This document shows, piece by piece, positions 44,546-55,955 of a DNA stretch of 64,000 nucleotides (positions are counted from its first letter, which is position 1; every line of letters starts with the position of its first letter). Under the pieces are notes generated by a model. It was not told the origin of the DNA. It searched no databases and was given only the letters and a program-made list of their open reading frames with translations. The position numbers were made by a program, and so were the translations under genes. The DNA is from Puccinia triticina (taxonomy: Eukaryota; Basidiomycota; Pucciniomycetes; Pucciniales; Pucciniaceae), in contig NC_070568.1 in NCBI RefSeq assembly GCF_026914185.1, positions 4,608,001-4,672,000 on the forward strand, given 5' to 3'.

Positions 44546-45055
44546 AACGGTGGGTAGTTACAATGCATTGTGTTATTGGTGCTATTTGCATAATGTAACT
44601 ACCTGTGTTATCCACCATGCCCCGTTATGTTACGAGTAACGGGCCGTTTAAGTGGCATATGGATAGTTTTACACACCAGGAAAAAACAATGATCACTTGT
44701 CTGCAAGTGACATCAAAAAGTACAAAGGCCCCTTTGTAGTTTGCTATGTCACTTGTTGGCAAGTGATCATTCTTTTTTCCTGGTGACAGTGTAACAGATC
44801 TTTTTCCAACACTGTTACACTACATTATTGCTTGGATAACGCAATAACAAGCCCTCAAGGGCCATTTTGGTGCTGAAATCAGCTTGTTATCTGGCGCGCT
44901 GCGGGCCTGGATAACGTAACAAGCAGAAAAGAATGGTACAAGCAGTGGCACAATAACGTAGCGCACCACCATTACAAGTAACTGTAACAATAACAGCTTA
45001 AAAACTGTTACATTACCGTTATTGGTAACGTAACTACCCACCACTGCCATCACAA
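44546..45055. mobile_element. hAT-like MITE, second copy
   Basis: Its ends are CAGTAACGGTGGGTAGTTAC and GTAACTACCCACCACTG. The interior is homologous to 37293-38326 minus that copy's inner insertion. It carries its own insertion at 44674-44785. A target duplication was not found. Confidence 0.75.
44674..44785. mobile_element. CACTA-like MITE, 112 bp
   Basis: Inverted ends are CACCAGGAAAAAA and TTTTTTCCTGGTG, followed by ATGATCACTTG / CAAGTGATCAT. The duplication is ACA (44671-44673 and 44786-44788). The related MITE at 37.4 kb has no insertion here. Confidence 0.85.
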
Positions 45056-45179
45056 ACCTCTTTTCCTTGTGGCAAAGTCTTTGTATCACTGCCAATTACA
45101 TCTTGTGAATATGTTGAAAAGAAATCAACCACCAGTTATCCAAATAAATCCCCACCTTAGCTTAATGCTCCCTATCAAC

Positions 45180-45447
45180 AGGTCATCAAGAGGTTGTATC
45201 CTCTTTGATGACCGGCTGACCAGTCATTGAGAGGTTTTATCCTCTTCAATGAGCAGCTGACTGGTCATTAAGAGTTTGTAGCCTCTTCAATGAGCAGCTG
45301 ACCGGTCATCCAGAGGTTGTATCCTCTTCAATGACTGGCTGACCTGCGGGTACCTGTCCGGGTCCCCGCCATCCTCCCCACCAGAATTCTGGACACCCAC
45401 ACCCGCCGGCGGGCACCCAGCAACAAGTAGCTGTTTGCCATCTCTAT
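45180..45447. mobile_element. left-truncated hAT-type element with palindromic array
   Basis: An array of GGTCATCAAGAGGTT / CCTCTTTGATGACC-type units (45180-45345) runs into a GGGTACC / GGCGGGCACCC block and ends TTTGCCATCTCTA (45435-45447). That terminus is the same as that of the 39046-39728 element. No left terminus is present. Confidence 0.65.
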
Positions 45448-46040
45448 AATGTACCAATATTGTAACAATTTTTTTCTTGTTAATGTTACTGTTAACTGTA
45501 ACAGAAGCACATTGCAATATTGCAACTTGAATAATGTTATCATTTGATGTATGTTACTATATCTGTCGGCACAGAGGGGCAGATATCAGAAAAAATGATA
45601 GTCAGCGGGGGCCATTTGCCCTTTTTTTATCTGTTTATCCAGCAGTTAAGACATTACATTACTCATAACGCAAGTAACACACCACAAATTTTGGCCAGTG
45701 CGTAAAGCAAGTCATTACTGTTACCAATAACACCTGAGCGCAGTAACAGAAAGTGTTACACTACACGGATAATGGTGGTTATTGCACTGTATTGTAAATA
45801 CCCATTGTCTCAAAACTCACAAATGCCCACCAAGTTTGGCTGACAACTCCACAAGAAAGTTGCCTCCCAAAAAAGGGGCCCAGTGTGGTTGAGAAAAAGT
45901 CCTGCTAATATAAACAAACTTTGGGAGTTGTTTTTCCAGCCCTCTAGAAATATTGGGTTCTTAGCCATAAAACCTTGTTTGACCTGTATTCCTTAAGATT
46001 TCAGCTCACAGAAAAATGACACAAACAAAATACAAACTGT
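45448..46040. other. non-coding stretch
   Basis: It carries degenerate copies of the GTAACAGTTAC-type MITE motifs. No gene was recognised. Confidence 0.3.
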
Positions 46041-46274
46041 GTACACTACCACTGGACAAATACATTGTTACCCCCAAAAGCTCATTCCAGAAGGCCAACT
46101 TACAAACTTGAAGTCATCAAGAATGTGTAAAGTGAATTCAGAAGGATTAATATAACAAAATAAAAATTATTTGGAACAACACAAAATTTACAAAATTCTT
46201 TGCATTAAATGATTATTTTGGAAAATCTTCAATACCATTCCAAAAAAATAAGGCCCCGTTTGGCTGCCGTGTTA

Positions 46275-48369
46275 TCCAAGTCTATTAAAACCAGAGTTTT
46301 GTGGGAAAAAAATTCAAGGGTTTCCCCTATTTTTTATCCACAAAACAACAAAGAAAGGGTTTTCCCTATCTTTTAATCACACAAAAGCAAAAAAGGCTTC
46401 CCCTATCTGAGGAAAGCCTCTGCAAAAAACACAACCTAGCCCAACACCAGCCGAAGCTGCTGCACCCAGGCCCATACTGCCGCCCAACTCACCGGATGGG
46501 TCAAACAGTATGTAAGGAAGGCCCCCAGCAGCGCGGTGGCAATCTGCTAAGTGGGGGCCAGCTCTTTAACCCCCCAGGCTGTGCAAATGCAAAAGCAGCA
46601 GCGGGAGAGCGTGAGACGCACCGCCAGCTGGAATTACAGACAAAACGGATGCGGCTGGGGGGAGAATCTGACTGGCCAGCTCGCGGTCTTATATACCCGA
46701 GCCCGCAGGCCTCTGGCTTCGAGTTGGACTTGCCACCGCGTCCACAACAACACTGCCATGGCAAAAAAGCCACCGCCATGGAACCAACGCCACCACCGAT
46801 ATGTACAGCAAACGCAGACCAACACTACCATGGCAAAAACGCCACCGCCATGGAACAAACGCCACCACCAATATGTACAGAAAACGCAGGAAACGCGCCG
46901 GCCAAAGCCAAAACCTATCGGTGACCAGTAACATCTCCCCTTGATGACCGGTCTGTGCCGGTCATCGAGGGAGTAGCACCTCCCCTCGATGTCAGGTACA
47001 CACCGGTCATCGAGAGGAGTAGCACCTCCCCTCGATGACTGGTACACACCGGTCATCGAGGGGAATAACACCTCCTCTGGATGACCGGTGTATACCGGTC
47101 AACGCGAGGAGGTGTGAGTCCCCTCGATGGCCGGTAAAGACAGGTCATCGAGAGGAGTAGCACCTCCCCTCGATGACCGGTACACACCAGTCATCCAGAG
47201 AAGTTGTTATTCCCCTTGATGACCGGTCTGGCCGGTCATTGAGAGGAGGTGCTACTCCCCTCGGTGACCGGCACAGACCGGTCATCGAGAGGAGATGTTA
47301 CTCCCCTCGATGACCGGTGATGACCGGTCATCGAGAGGGGGTCTTATTACCCTCGATGACCGGTCTGTGCCGGTCATCGGGAGGTGTGACTGATGACCGG
47401 TCCGCGCCGGTCATCGAGAGGTGTGATTGATGACCGGTCTGTGAGTCCCCTCGATGACCGGTACAGACCGGTCATCAAGAGGTGTGATTCCCCTCAATGA
47501 CCGGTGTGTACCAGTCATCGAGGGGAGGTGCTACTCCTCTCGATGACCGGTGATGGCCGGTCATCGAGAGGAGGTGTTATTACCCTCGATGACCAGTCTG
47601 TCTTGACCTCTTTAATTCCTTCTCCCTTGCTCACTGGTTAAAATCTTTCCTAGCTCCACATTGTAGCAATCAATTATCAAGCTGGCCTGCCTGTCCTTGG
47701 CCTGAATTTTTTTCTTGTTTTCTGGTCTTCTTGATGCCACTGTTTGAATACCAGTGATCAATCTGATTTTGTTTTTCCCTCAGGAAACAAGGGTTGTTGT
47801 TTTGAAATTTTTTCTTGTATCTGACTTTAAAGTTGGAATAAATTATAATAAGACTCAGTGACAACCATATTGGACTTTCAAACTCTCCAGCTACTTAGGC
47901 AAACTGAAAGCTTTTTCTAATGGAGCAGTGGAGACTGTCAAAATTTGAGCTGGTGGAATGACAAATCTGTTCAGCAGATATGATTTTGATCTCAATGATG
48001 GGAAGGCATCAAGCTTATCATGTGTACTTTAGGATTCCCATTTAACCTCAACGCCAAATTCAACTCCCAGTTCCAGGCAACAAGGCTAACTTACTCAGGC
48101 TATGCAGATGTCCATTCAAATTGAAATGAAAAGACCCATCAGTACTGGAATAGGATAAGGAAATTTAATAATATGCTGATACAGGTCTCAGGGTTTTATT
48201 TATGTATCTATCCTTTTACATATTCTGGAGTTTATGAATGCATTTCATATTTAACATTTGCTTTCAAGAGGGCATTTACTGGCCTGTGGAGAAGAATGGG
48301 GAAAGGGGCTGATGATAAATTTTCCCTGAACTCCTAAATTTGCAGCGGCGAAGCCGCCTTGGCCTCTAG
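46275..48369 (+). mobile_element. non-autonomous Helitron, 2,095 bp
   Basis: The element starts TCCAAGTC after A and ends CTAG before T. Removing it restores TGTTA|TACAACATAAATGG, which matches TGTTATACGTCATAAATGG in the MITE at 49838-49998. The 3' hairpin GCGGC-GAA-GCCGC (48345-48357) is followed by a 12-base tail CTTGGCCTCTAG. There is no helicase or Rep. It carries the palindromic array at 46930-47610 and a GC-rich ORF (46301-46924) of unknown origin with a duplicated CACCACC...ATATGTACAG segment. Confidence 0.88.
46930..47610. repeat. palindromic array (GATGACCGGT...ACCGGTCATC type)
   Basis: More than a dozen alternating CTCGATGACCGGT and ACCGGTCATCGAG arms are separated by 3-9-base spacers (CTGTGCC, GTACACACC) on one side and GAGGAGTAGCACCTCCC-like joints on the other. 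Unit length is about 40-50 bp. The array lies inside the Helitron and makes long perfect hairpins possible. Confidence 0.9.
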
Positions 48370-48600
48370 TACAACATAAATGGTTGAATTTATGACACCC
48401 TGCAACCCCCGGGGGTTTCAAAGTTTTGGTGGCAACAGGGGGAAAACTTTGGGTCGCGGTGTCATAAAATTAACCCTTTATGATGTATAAAGCGGCAGCC
48501 AAACAGGGCCTAATGAATAATCAGAATCAATAGATTGACATGTGAAATGAATGATCATAAATGAGGAAAATGAAATCCAAAATTAGGGATTGTTGATTGG

Positions 48601-48745
48601 TACCCGTGGCGGGTAACTAGTACCGCTTGGCAGGTACCTCATGCACCCGCCTTGCACCTGCTGAGCGGTGCTGGGTGTGGTATAAGGTACTTGAGTTTGG
48701 CCATAATGAGGTACCCGGGTACCGCCCACCCCCTACACCGCGGGG
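48601..48745. repeat. GGTACC-rich block
   Basis: Repeated GGTACC, GGCGGGTA and CACCCGC motifs resemble the subterminal part of the TAGAGATGG hAT-type elements. No terminus was found. Confidence 0.5.
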
Positions 48746-48941
48746 GTACAATTTTTTTTTGGCGGCAGCTCCAGGACGTCTGGGTCCCTGAGCGGTGATT
48801 GAACACGCAAATTGCGAGCCGGGGACCATGACATGTCATTGAAATTGACACATAACATACTGTCAGCCAAGACGTTGACTACCCATATCCCCATATCAAG
48901 TCTCAACCCTCCAGTCCCTTGCTTCTCGACAGTCAACCACT

Positions 48942-50576
48942 TTGCAATGTGTTCCAGCCGCAACCACAAACAATTCAAGCCTCCGTTATCCTGCGATTTA
49001 TCATCCCAAGAAAATGCACCAGACAAGCAGAATCCACCCAAAAACAAAAATGTTGAATCACCAAGAAACACCAATGATATCAACGCACACCCTGGAACCC
49101 AGCCCCCACCCGCAACAACCAATGAGGAGGAATTGCGTGAGTACAAACCATCAGTCTGGTCATTACATCACTTTTTCCAACCCAATTCTGACTAGTAATC
49201 CACATATAGAAAGAGGTAAGAGAGTTGCGGAAAACTCAATCAGTTCATCCTATGCTTCATATGAGTTTCCCAATCTTTCCAATCAGTTGGACAAGTATGG
49301 ACGCCGCATGATTGCTTATCCCTGCAAGCTGTAAGCTAGCTTTTCTATTACATTTAACTAACCTATTAGACCTTTTGATTGGAATCCATCTTCAGATGCG
49401 GCACCAGAATCAACCGACCAACCTCAGATTCCTCTTGCAGCAACCTCAACAAGCATGCTTTGATATGCCTCCGAAAAACTCAGGATTCCAAACGCACTCT
49501 GTTGTTGGAACATTTTGGAATAACCGGGAGGATATAAATCCAGCGGATGTAAGTGCTCAGCTCAAGTTGCTGCCCTTTTTAATCAGAAACATGCTCATCA
49601 TTGATTTATCTCTCTTTTTTTAGGTTCCTCAACTATGTGCTATTTGGTGCGCTGAGGCAGCAAGGCCATTTTTGGCGCTTTTGGATGCCAGCCTAAAAAA
49701 AACTCCTCAATCCAACCTCAAGCATTTGCCAAAACCGTATCAAGTCTCAAAGGATATCCACACGCTCTATTCCACTATAAAACACAAGTATCGAACGGTT
49801 TTAAACGTGGGTGGTTCCTATTTTTAGTTATTTCTAAGGCCCTGTTTTGCTGCCATGTTATACGTCATAAATGGTCAAATTTATGACGCGCGACCCCCGG
49901 GGGTTTCAAAGTTTTGGTGGCAAGAGGGGGCAAACTTTGGGTCGTGGCCTCATAAATCCAACCATTTATGACGTATAACGCGGCAGCCAAACGGGGCCTA
50001 ACTTGATCACCTGACCGGTTTTCTGTTTATCAGGCGCACCCAGGTGCATTATATATAGGGGTCAATTTGTGGCAGTCCCCTAACAGTTTTGATATCTTAG
50101 GTATAGTAATATATTGATTAGCTGAAGATGGCACGAGCAAGGTAGATCTAGAGGCCATGCCTCTAGATTTTGTCCAACTCTCTCAAAGCCACACAGGCAA
50201 TTCATTGGTGAAGACAGTCAGTTTGGTCGTGGAGAAGCTTAACATTCAAGAAAAGGTCTGCCCTTTTTTTTGTTGACTTTTCAACTTCTACTCTGACAAA
50301 TTACAATTTAGATATGCGGAATCATTAGTGATAATGCCACAAACAATCATGTTATGGTCCAAGAGCTGAAGGAGCGCAAGTGGCCACTTTTCCGAGGTGA
50401 GGCAAATTGGATCCGGTGCTTTGCACACATCCTGAACTTGATAGTTCACGGGATCCTCCGACCGTTTGGAACTGCAAGTGCAAAGGGGAAGAATACTTCC
50501 AGAAATAATAGTGTTGGCTTGGACGAGTTGCTTGCTGAAGAAAATGATGCTGAGGATCAAATAAGATTGTAAGGTT
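48942..50576 (+). pseudogene. hAT transposase, inactivated
   Basis: A spliced plus-strand reading gives a BED-type zinc finger (YPCKLCGTR...SDSSCSNLNKHALIC, split by an intron at 49331-49395). It continues with EDINPADV-PQLCAIWCAEA and KPYQVSKDIHTLYSTIKHKY. The catalytic core reads IGVNLWQSPNSFDILG, where an Asp is expected at the Asn (50064-50066). A TGA (50115-50117) then interrupts VIY-LAEDGTSKV. A second conserved segment, CGIISDNATNNHVMVQELK, and RCFAHILNLIV are intact. A MITE is inserted in the intron at 49838. The C-terminal dimerisation domain is degraded after 50576, and further fragments run to about 50950. Confidence 0.85.
49838..49998. mobile_element. PIF/Harbinger-type MITE, 161 bp
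   Basis: The ends are GGCCCTGTTTTGCTGCCATG and a matching inverted GCGGCAGCCAAACGGGGCC. The duplication is TAA (49835-49837 and 49999-50001). It contains GACCCCCGGGGGTTTC. It is the intact relative of the Helitron-split copy at 46252-48510 and sits in an intron of the hAT transposase. Confidence 0.88.
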
Positions 50577-51113
50577 GATCTCATTCTCTCCAATTATAAT
50601 TTTGGCAGCTTATACATTTGTGAAACATTAAGCTAGGCTTTCTCCGGGCCAAACGGATGCAACACCATTAACAGATGAATATTTGAGTGATGATGAATCA
50701 CAAGGAGGAAAAAATCAAGGTGATATGGAATCCCTCAATGAAGAAGATATAAACGAAGCGAGTGACAAAGATGAAAGTGATTGCTATACAACCATTTCAT
50801 GCAAAAAATCACTGGAAAAGGTAAAATAAGTCTTGGATCAATATGAGAGAGAAGCTGATATCAGTCCTTGCTTCAGTTTTGGGCGGTTGCAAAAAAGTTG
50901 AGGTACTCACCAAATTCAAGAGCGGAGTTTGTAGAGATCTGCCAAGAGATGGATGTTGACCCTTAGGATGTCCAGATGATGTCTTTGAGGGCTGAACATC
51001 ACTTGGACACATCCAAAAGCGTCCAAGTGATGCTCAGTGCACCTGGCACCTGCTGGATGCTCCCCGGACGTCATGCGGATGCTTTTCAGCCCAAAGCATC
51101 CGCGGGATGTCAG

Positions 51114-51713
51114 CCTAACTTAACTGATTCCCACCCTCCTACAGGTGGAGTGGTAAAACACTGGTCGCATTGCGCCGACCGGAGGGAGGGACTTACGCGC
51201 TAAACGGACTTACAGGCTGACAGCATTTGGTTTTTTGGTGGGGACTTTTTTAAAACTGCTCTCACCCATCCATTTCCTGTCCAATTTCATTATTGTTTGG
51301 ATTTCCATGATGACCAAATTCTTCTTTATCCATGTACTATACCCACCTATCCCCAACCTGTCTTCTTGATCTGCAATGTCCCTTGTAACATCATGAGTTT
51401 TGGATTCTGTACAGTGTGAACTTTGTAATATAGGATAAAGCAGACCACAGACAGTCACAAAAAATGGATCTGAGGGGTTCTGAAGGCCTCGAAAAATTCA
51501 GAAAAATTTGGAGAGATTCTCCTTGATCTTGGGAATCTTTTGTTCCCCCAGACCATTGCTGCCCAATGGGAAAGGGTGAAGCCAGAAACGTTTGAAAAAA
51601 GACATAGTTATGATTCTGTCAGCCCAAACTTGGACATTGGGTGTAAGTCCCTCCTTCGGAGGGTCCCGGCGGGACAGTGTCCCCCCTCAAATAGAGGGAC
51701 TTGGTTAAGTTAG
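51114..51713. mobile_element. hAT-like element, 600 bp, GATGTCAG duplication
   Basis: The ends are CTAACTTAACTGATTCCC and GGGACTTGGTTAAGTTAG. A perfect 8-bp duplication GATGTCAG occurs at 51106-51113 and 51714-51721. It has the same terminal family as 38710-39976. No coding capacity. The target is a GCATCCGCGGGATG-type palindromic repeat. Confidence 0.8.
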
Positions 51714-51979
51714 GATGTCAGCCTTTTCCAAAAAGGCGCCCCGTGGTGTACATTCTAACCCAAAGTGAAACTGGGTGCCTGACCATGGCAAAAAAAAAGA
51801 ACTAAACAAGTGGAAATTTGTTTAAAAGATGGAAACAGAGGTCTTAAGAACAACAACAACAGTTTTCCTATTCAAACATACAACACTTCCAAAAATAAGA
51901 ATACAGTTGACAAAGCAAACATAGGGCGCGGACTTGTTTCAACAAGTTACGCTAGACTCGAGAGTTGAAGTAAAGTGAT

Positions 51980-54900
51980 CTACCATCTCTTGACGGCAGA
52001 TCTGAGAACGCTTTCGAGTCCGCCACCAATCTGAGCGCGAGCTTCGGAGAGACTGAACTGTTTTTCGACCATTTTGAGATGAGATTCCGTTTCTAGCTGG
52101 TTCAAGACACTCTCCCAGACGGCTTGCTCGACCGGTCGTACAACACCCTTGGGGATTTGAGCCGCCTCTTTCAATACCACGAGCGCACCGATCCCGATCG
52201 GACTTCCGACAGTTCTGGACATGGCCGAGTTTTCCTCATCCCCTCGAGCAATCAACTCGGATTTTAAAATCTGTTGGGCGCCCGTGCTGGTCTCTATTCG
52301 CAGTTCATGGCTAAGTAAGACCATGTCTCTTTCATTCGGTCCGTATTGAAGCTTATGAGATAGGAATTGACACAAGAGGTCGATTGGAAGAATTCTTTGC
52401 AGCTCTGATTCACTTGGCATCATGGGGAGGTCGTTTGATCTCATCGTGGAGGCGTCTGAGCCAGGCAAAAGACCTAATCTATATTTTCCGGGTGTGATTT
52501 GGTTGATAGAAATTGATCAGGAAGAGACGGGCAATAAAAAACTTCATCTGAATGAATACGAAAGGACCCACTTCGTCAATACTCGCTTCGTCCTACCATC
52601 CTCAATTTTCTTTCCCATCTTTTCAATCACCTCGTCCCATCGCCTAGGCACTCCAGCTTTGCTCCACTCAAAATGCCCATCCTTCCTGACCAGTCCGATT
52701 TTTTTCAAGACATGCATGACCTCACAAAACCCTTCGAATCTTAAGGTACCCCTGAGCATCGTCTCCAATTGATCATCTAAACCGTAGCGAGACGTGTATC
52801 CCAACGAGTCTCGATTGGCAACCCCTTCCAAAGCTGGGTTCCCTTCCTTGAACTTTCCATCGAACACTGCAACGCCCACTCCGGGAAATCTCCTCTTGAG
52901 CAATTTTTCTCCGCTGATTTCGTATCTCTGAAGGAACAATAGCAAAATTGGCGGTAGTTGTGTCGATTCAATTTGACCAGTGTTCTATGCAACCAACTAG
53001 TTTTCTTGTCACTTACCTTTCCAGCCAGAAGAAATTGAGCAGGGTTTCCCGCAGCTTCCAGGACGCCTCTAGGCGACCAAGAAAAGCGATATCCCAGGAG
53101 ACCGTCAGATTGTTCGGGCAATCCTCCACAGAAGCTGACAAACGATTTAATTCGAGATTCAGGTTGGCTGCGTTTCAATCTTTGGATTAAACTGACGGCT
53201 GTCATATGATCGATCCCAGGATCAAGTCCCAGTTCGTTCAAGAATACAAGGTTTTTAGATTTGGCTGCTTCGTCGAAATCGGCCATGGCTGGCGAAACAT
53301 AAGAGGCTGTGATCAGATTGACGGAGTGCTCAAGACAGGCTGTTGCAATCAAAGGGTGCATGGGGGCCGGTAGCAGGCTAATTCCACACAAGCAAAAGGT
53401 GTGGAATTAGAAGTCAATCAAAACAAGCGTTATCAATAGAATGAACCTAATATGAAAAGATCTGAATTAAGATACCTCATCACGATATCGGCCTCTTTCA
53501 CTAATTCCGAAACTCCTAATCTGTCACTTGCAGCGTCCAACTGGACAATTCTCGTGCGGGCTTGCTTGGACGGGTCATTCTTACTAACCCGCTGACTGAG
53601 ACTCTCAGCTTCTTCTAAATCCTTGGCGGCGATAGTTACTTCTATATTGGCTTCTTGTAATAATGTTTCGATAGCTGGTTTAGCAACCAATCTGCGCAAC
53701 ACCAAATTTGAGGTTAATTATAACTCACAAGCGCAGGATCCTGCTTGAAAAATCGTAAGAAAAAGAAACCACGAACCCACTACCAAATATTACAACTTTT
53801 TGTGACCCTCCGGAGACATCCATTTTATTAGTTACAGGTGTAGCCGGCGCTGGGCTTAAAGAGCTGGCCAACAATGGGGCCAGGCCTTCATGTTGGGGCA
53901 TCAGAATACCATCTCCGCAAATCATCCCATTTTTCAATCGCTGTAAAATTTCCGGATTCTCGACATCATTTTGTGGCAGTTTGGATTGGATGAGCGAGGT
54001 GATGTAGGGGAATATGGCCGATGAGAAACTTTCAGATGCGTCCTTGGGGAGCTCAGAGGGTAAGATTTCTGCATTTTGGTTGTTCCAGTCTTGGTTAGTT
54101 TCTGCGATTGCGCCGGCTGGATCCAAAATCTTCACAAACCTATGGAGATGAGTTGTAGCCTGCTGTCGAGATCAGCCCATCGGGACTCGGTCATCATTGA
54201 GCTTGGATGATCATATTTGAAATATGCATAAGGTGCCTCAATCGTAGTGGCCCGGTCTACAAACTCCAACCCGCCCTAGAATTAATGTGAGAACAGATCG
54301 ATACCAATGACATATCAGATGAAGGGCCGCTCTTACATGACAAAAAGGATCAAAAACTAACTGACATAAAAATCACATGAAATGTCTGTTACGCCTGTTA
54401 AACGGGGATTGGGATGTTTAAACAAATGTGAGAGCTGGTCATTGGATAACAATCGAGGGAATCCCGTTGACCAATAGGCCCCATTGATCAATAATGTCGT
54501 CCAAGGCGCGACCTAAGGATGGGTGTGTCAGTTATAACAAACCCTAGGTTTGGAAATCAAGCGACAAACATTTTCGTGAAAGACAGAGCGAAATCGTTCT
54601 GGATGGGCGTTGTAATTGGCGCGATCAAACATTGCGCCACTGTCTCCCGACTGATGCACTATATAATCTTCCAACTTCGCCTTGTAGCCCATTATTCTGT
54701 GATGGGTTTCAAGGCCTGCATTGATGTCAAAGGGATATCCTTCAAGGCTGCTGGAACCGGAAATTTAAACGCACTTTCTGAAGCAGACACTTGTTCTTGG
54801 AATTGGGTGAGATTTTCAACCCATTCAATCCCAGCATGATCGAGTGTTTCGACAATACCTCTGCCTACCCGTCCTGTGGAACCGGTAACGACTACACTGA

Positions 54901-55955
54901 GCATTGGGCCTCGATATCCACCAGCGATCCTGCCACGAAGCAGTTTGAGGCCAGTAAAGAAATCTTCTGTGGATTGAAACGTATACGGTCGCGCTAGGTT
55001 CTGAGGTCGACGAAAGGCATGGAGGAATTAGATTTAGCTTGTTTCAACATACATCTGCCTGTAAAGAATCAAAGACCACCAACCAAAAAAGGAGTGGAGA
55101 ATCCATCTTTTAAGGCAGAGAGTCCATAACCCGACAGAGCTTCTCCTGCTCCAACCTGCAGGATATTAAAAGGAAATTTTGATAAGTCAAATAATTCACT
55201 ATTTGGATGAACAAAAAGGTTTCCCTTACCACACCGGCTAATCTCCCGAAGGATACTTCACGAGCGCCAGTTTGAGGGTTGACGAGTAATTCCCAATCTA
55301 TGAATCCGTCTCCAGAGTTTACCATTCGCTTGAGTAAAGGAACATTATACAATTGACCTTTATGAGTGTGAGAAAAACTATTTCGACAACCCAGGTTAGA
55401 TTTATCATAAGCTTGAAGGTCCTGCAAGAAATAGGTGTGAGATGACTTACAAGAGGTACGTCCTTGGCTGACCGGGTCCGTGGTCTCGAATTTCTTCGAT
55501 GGGAATCTCTTTAATCGCCATCACCACATCACCATCAGCTCCTCCAGCAGGAACCAATTCTGCTCCAGCCTGGATCAAATTTAAACATATTATAAGCAAG
55601 CCCCATTCTCCGCGATATTCACCATTTTGATTTTTTCTCCACAAATCAATAAACAGTTGCGCACGTTTAAATAGGATTGGTCATCAAAAATTCTTTTTTG
55701 GCTGGACTCGACATGGACCGCAAGAGAATCTCCAAACTTTTCGATCAGTTTCTTGACATGATGGGGTGCGAGTGGTGTACGACGTTCCCAGATGCGTTGA
55801 TGATGTTCGGCCTTGATGGCCAGGGTCACTTTGTCATGAAGCTTCGAATACAGATGGAAGGAGAGAGCCGATCCGATTCGACGTGGACCCGGCAAGTGTA
55901 GGGGATGGCGACAACGACGGTGGGTGCAAGTCGAGAGCAACTTGGTCCGTATCAT
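51980..55955 (-). CDS. AASS: bifunctional lysine-ketoglutarate reductase / saccharopine dehydrogenase
   Basis: In animals and plants this enzyme starts lysine degradation: LKR joins lysine to 2-oxoglutarate and SDH splits saccharopine to glutamate and aminoadipate semialdehyde. The 13-exon model is 55955-55665, 55569-55451, 55377-55230, 55155-55084, 55000-54775, 54715-54570, 54512-54366, 54275-54187, 54139-53777, 53691-53476, 53377-53017, 52927-52572 and 52478-51980; 3033 nt give 1010 residues, with all phases consistent. The N-terminus (MIRTKLLSTCTHRRCRHPLH) is basic and non-acidic, like a mitochondrial presequence. LKR shows WERRTPLAP, catalytic-type Lys117 (AIKEIP) and His140 (FFSHTHKGQ), and WTTLLINGAYW. 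SDH shows VVIFGSGLVAKP (Rossmann loop near 530), ELGLDPGIDHM, FVSFCGGLP and LRGTLRFEGF. The 47-nt intron at 54186-54140 is the weakest junction. Confidence 0.93.

Larger units (their letters stand above)
46252..48510. mobile_element. PIF/Harbinger-type MITE split by a Helitron
   Basis: The outer ends are GGCCCCGTTTGGCTGCCG and GCGGCAGCCAAACAGGGCC. The duplication is TAA (46249-46251 and 48511-48513). The right part (48370-48510) matches the intact 161-bp MITE at 49838-49998. The left part is only 23 bases because a Helitron inserted after GTTA. Without the Helitron the MITE would be about 164 bp. Confidence 0.85.
46041..48600. repeat. dispersed repeat interrupted by a nested insertion
   Basis: The flanks 46041-46251 and 48514-48600 together match 63190-63490 (CCCCCAAAAGCTCATTC, CCATTCCAAAAAAATAA, AATAATCAGAATCAATAGAT, ACATGTGAAATGAATGAT). 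The 63-kb copy is continuous, so 46252-48510 is an insertion. Confidence 0.85.

Noticed and set aside
46301..46924. 207-residue plus-strand ORF as a captured host gene in the Helitron
   Set aside because: The translation is compositionally biased and contains an internal duplication; no domain is recognisable and no ATG context or intron supports it.
46930..47610. CRISPR-like array of regularly spaced palindromic repeats
   Set aside because: Arms alternate in orientation, spacers are 3-9 bases and repetitive, there are no cas genes, and the array lies inside a eukaryotic Helitron.
55110..55427. separate LYS1 and LYS9 genes instead of a fusion
   Set aside because: Introns between the LKR and SDH parts are short, phases match through all 13 exons and no stop or new promoter-sized gap separates them.
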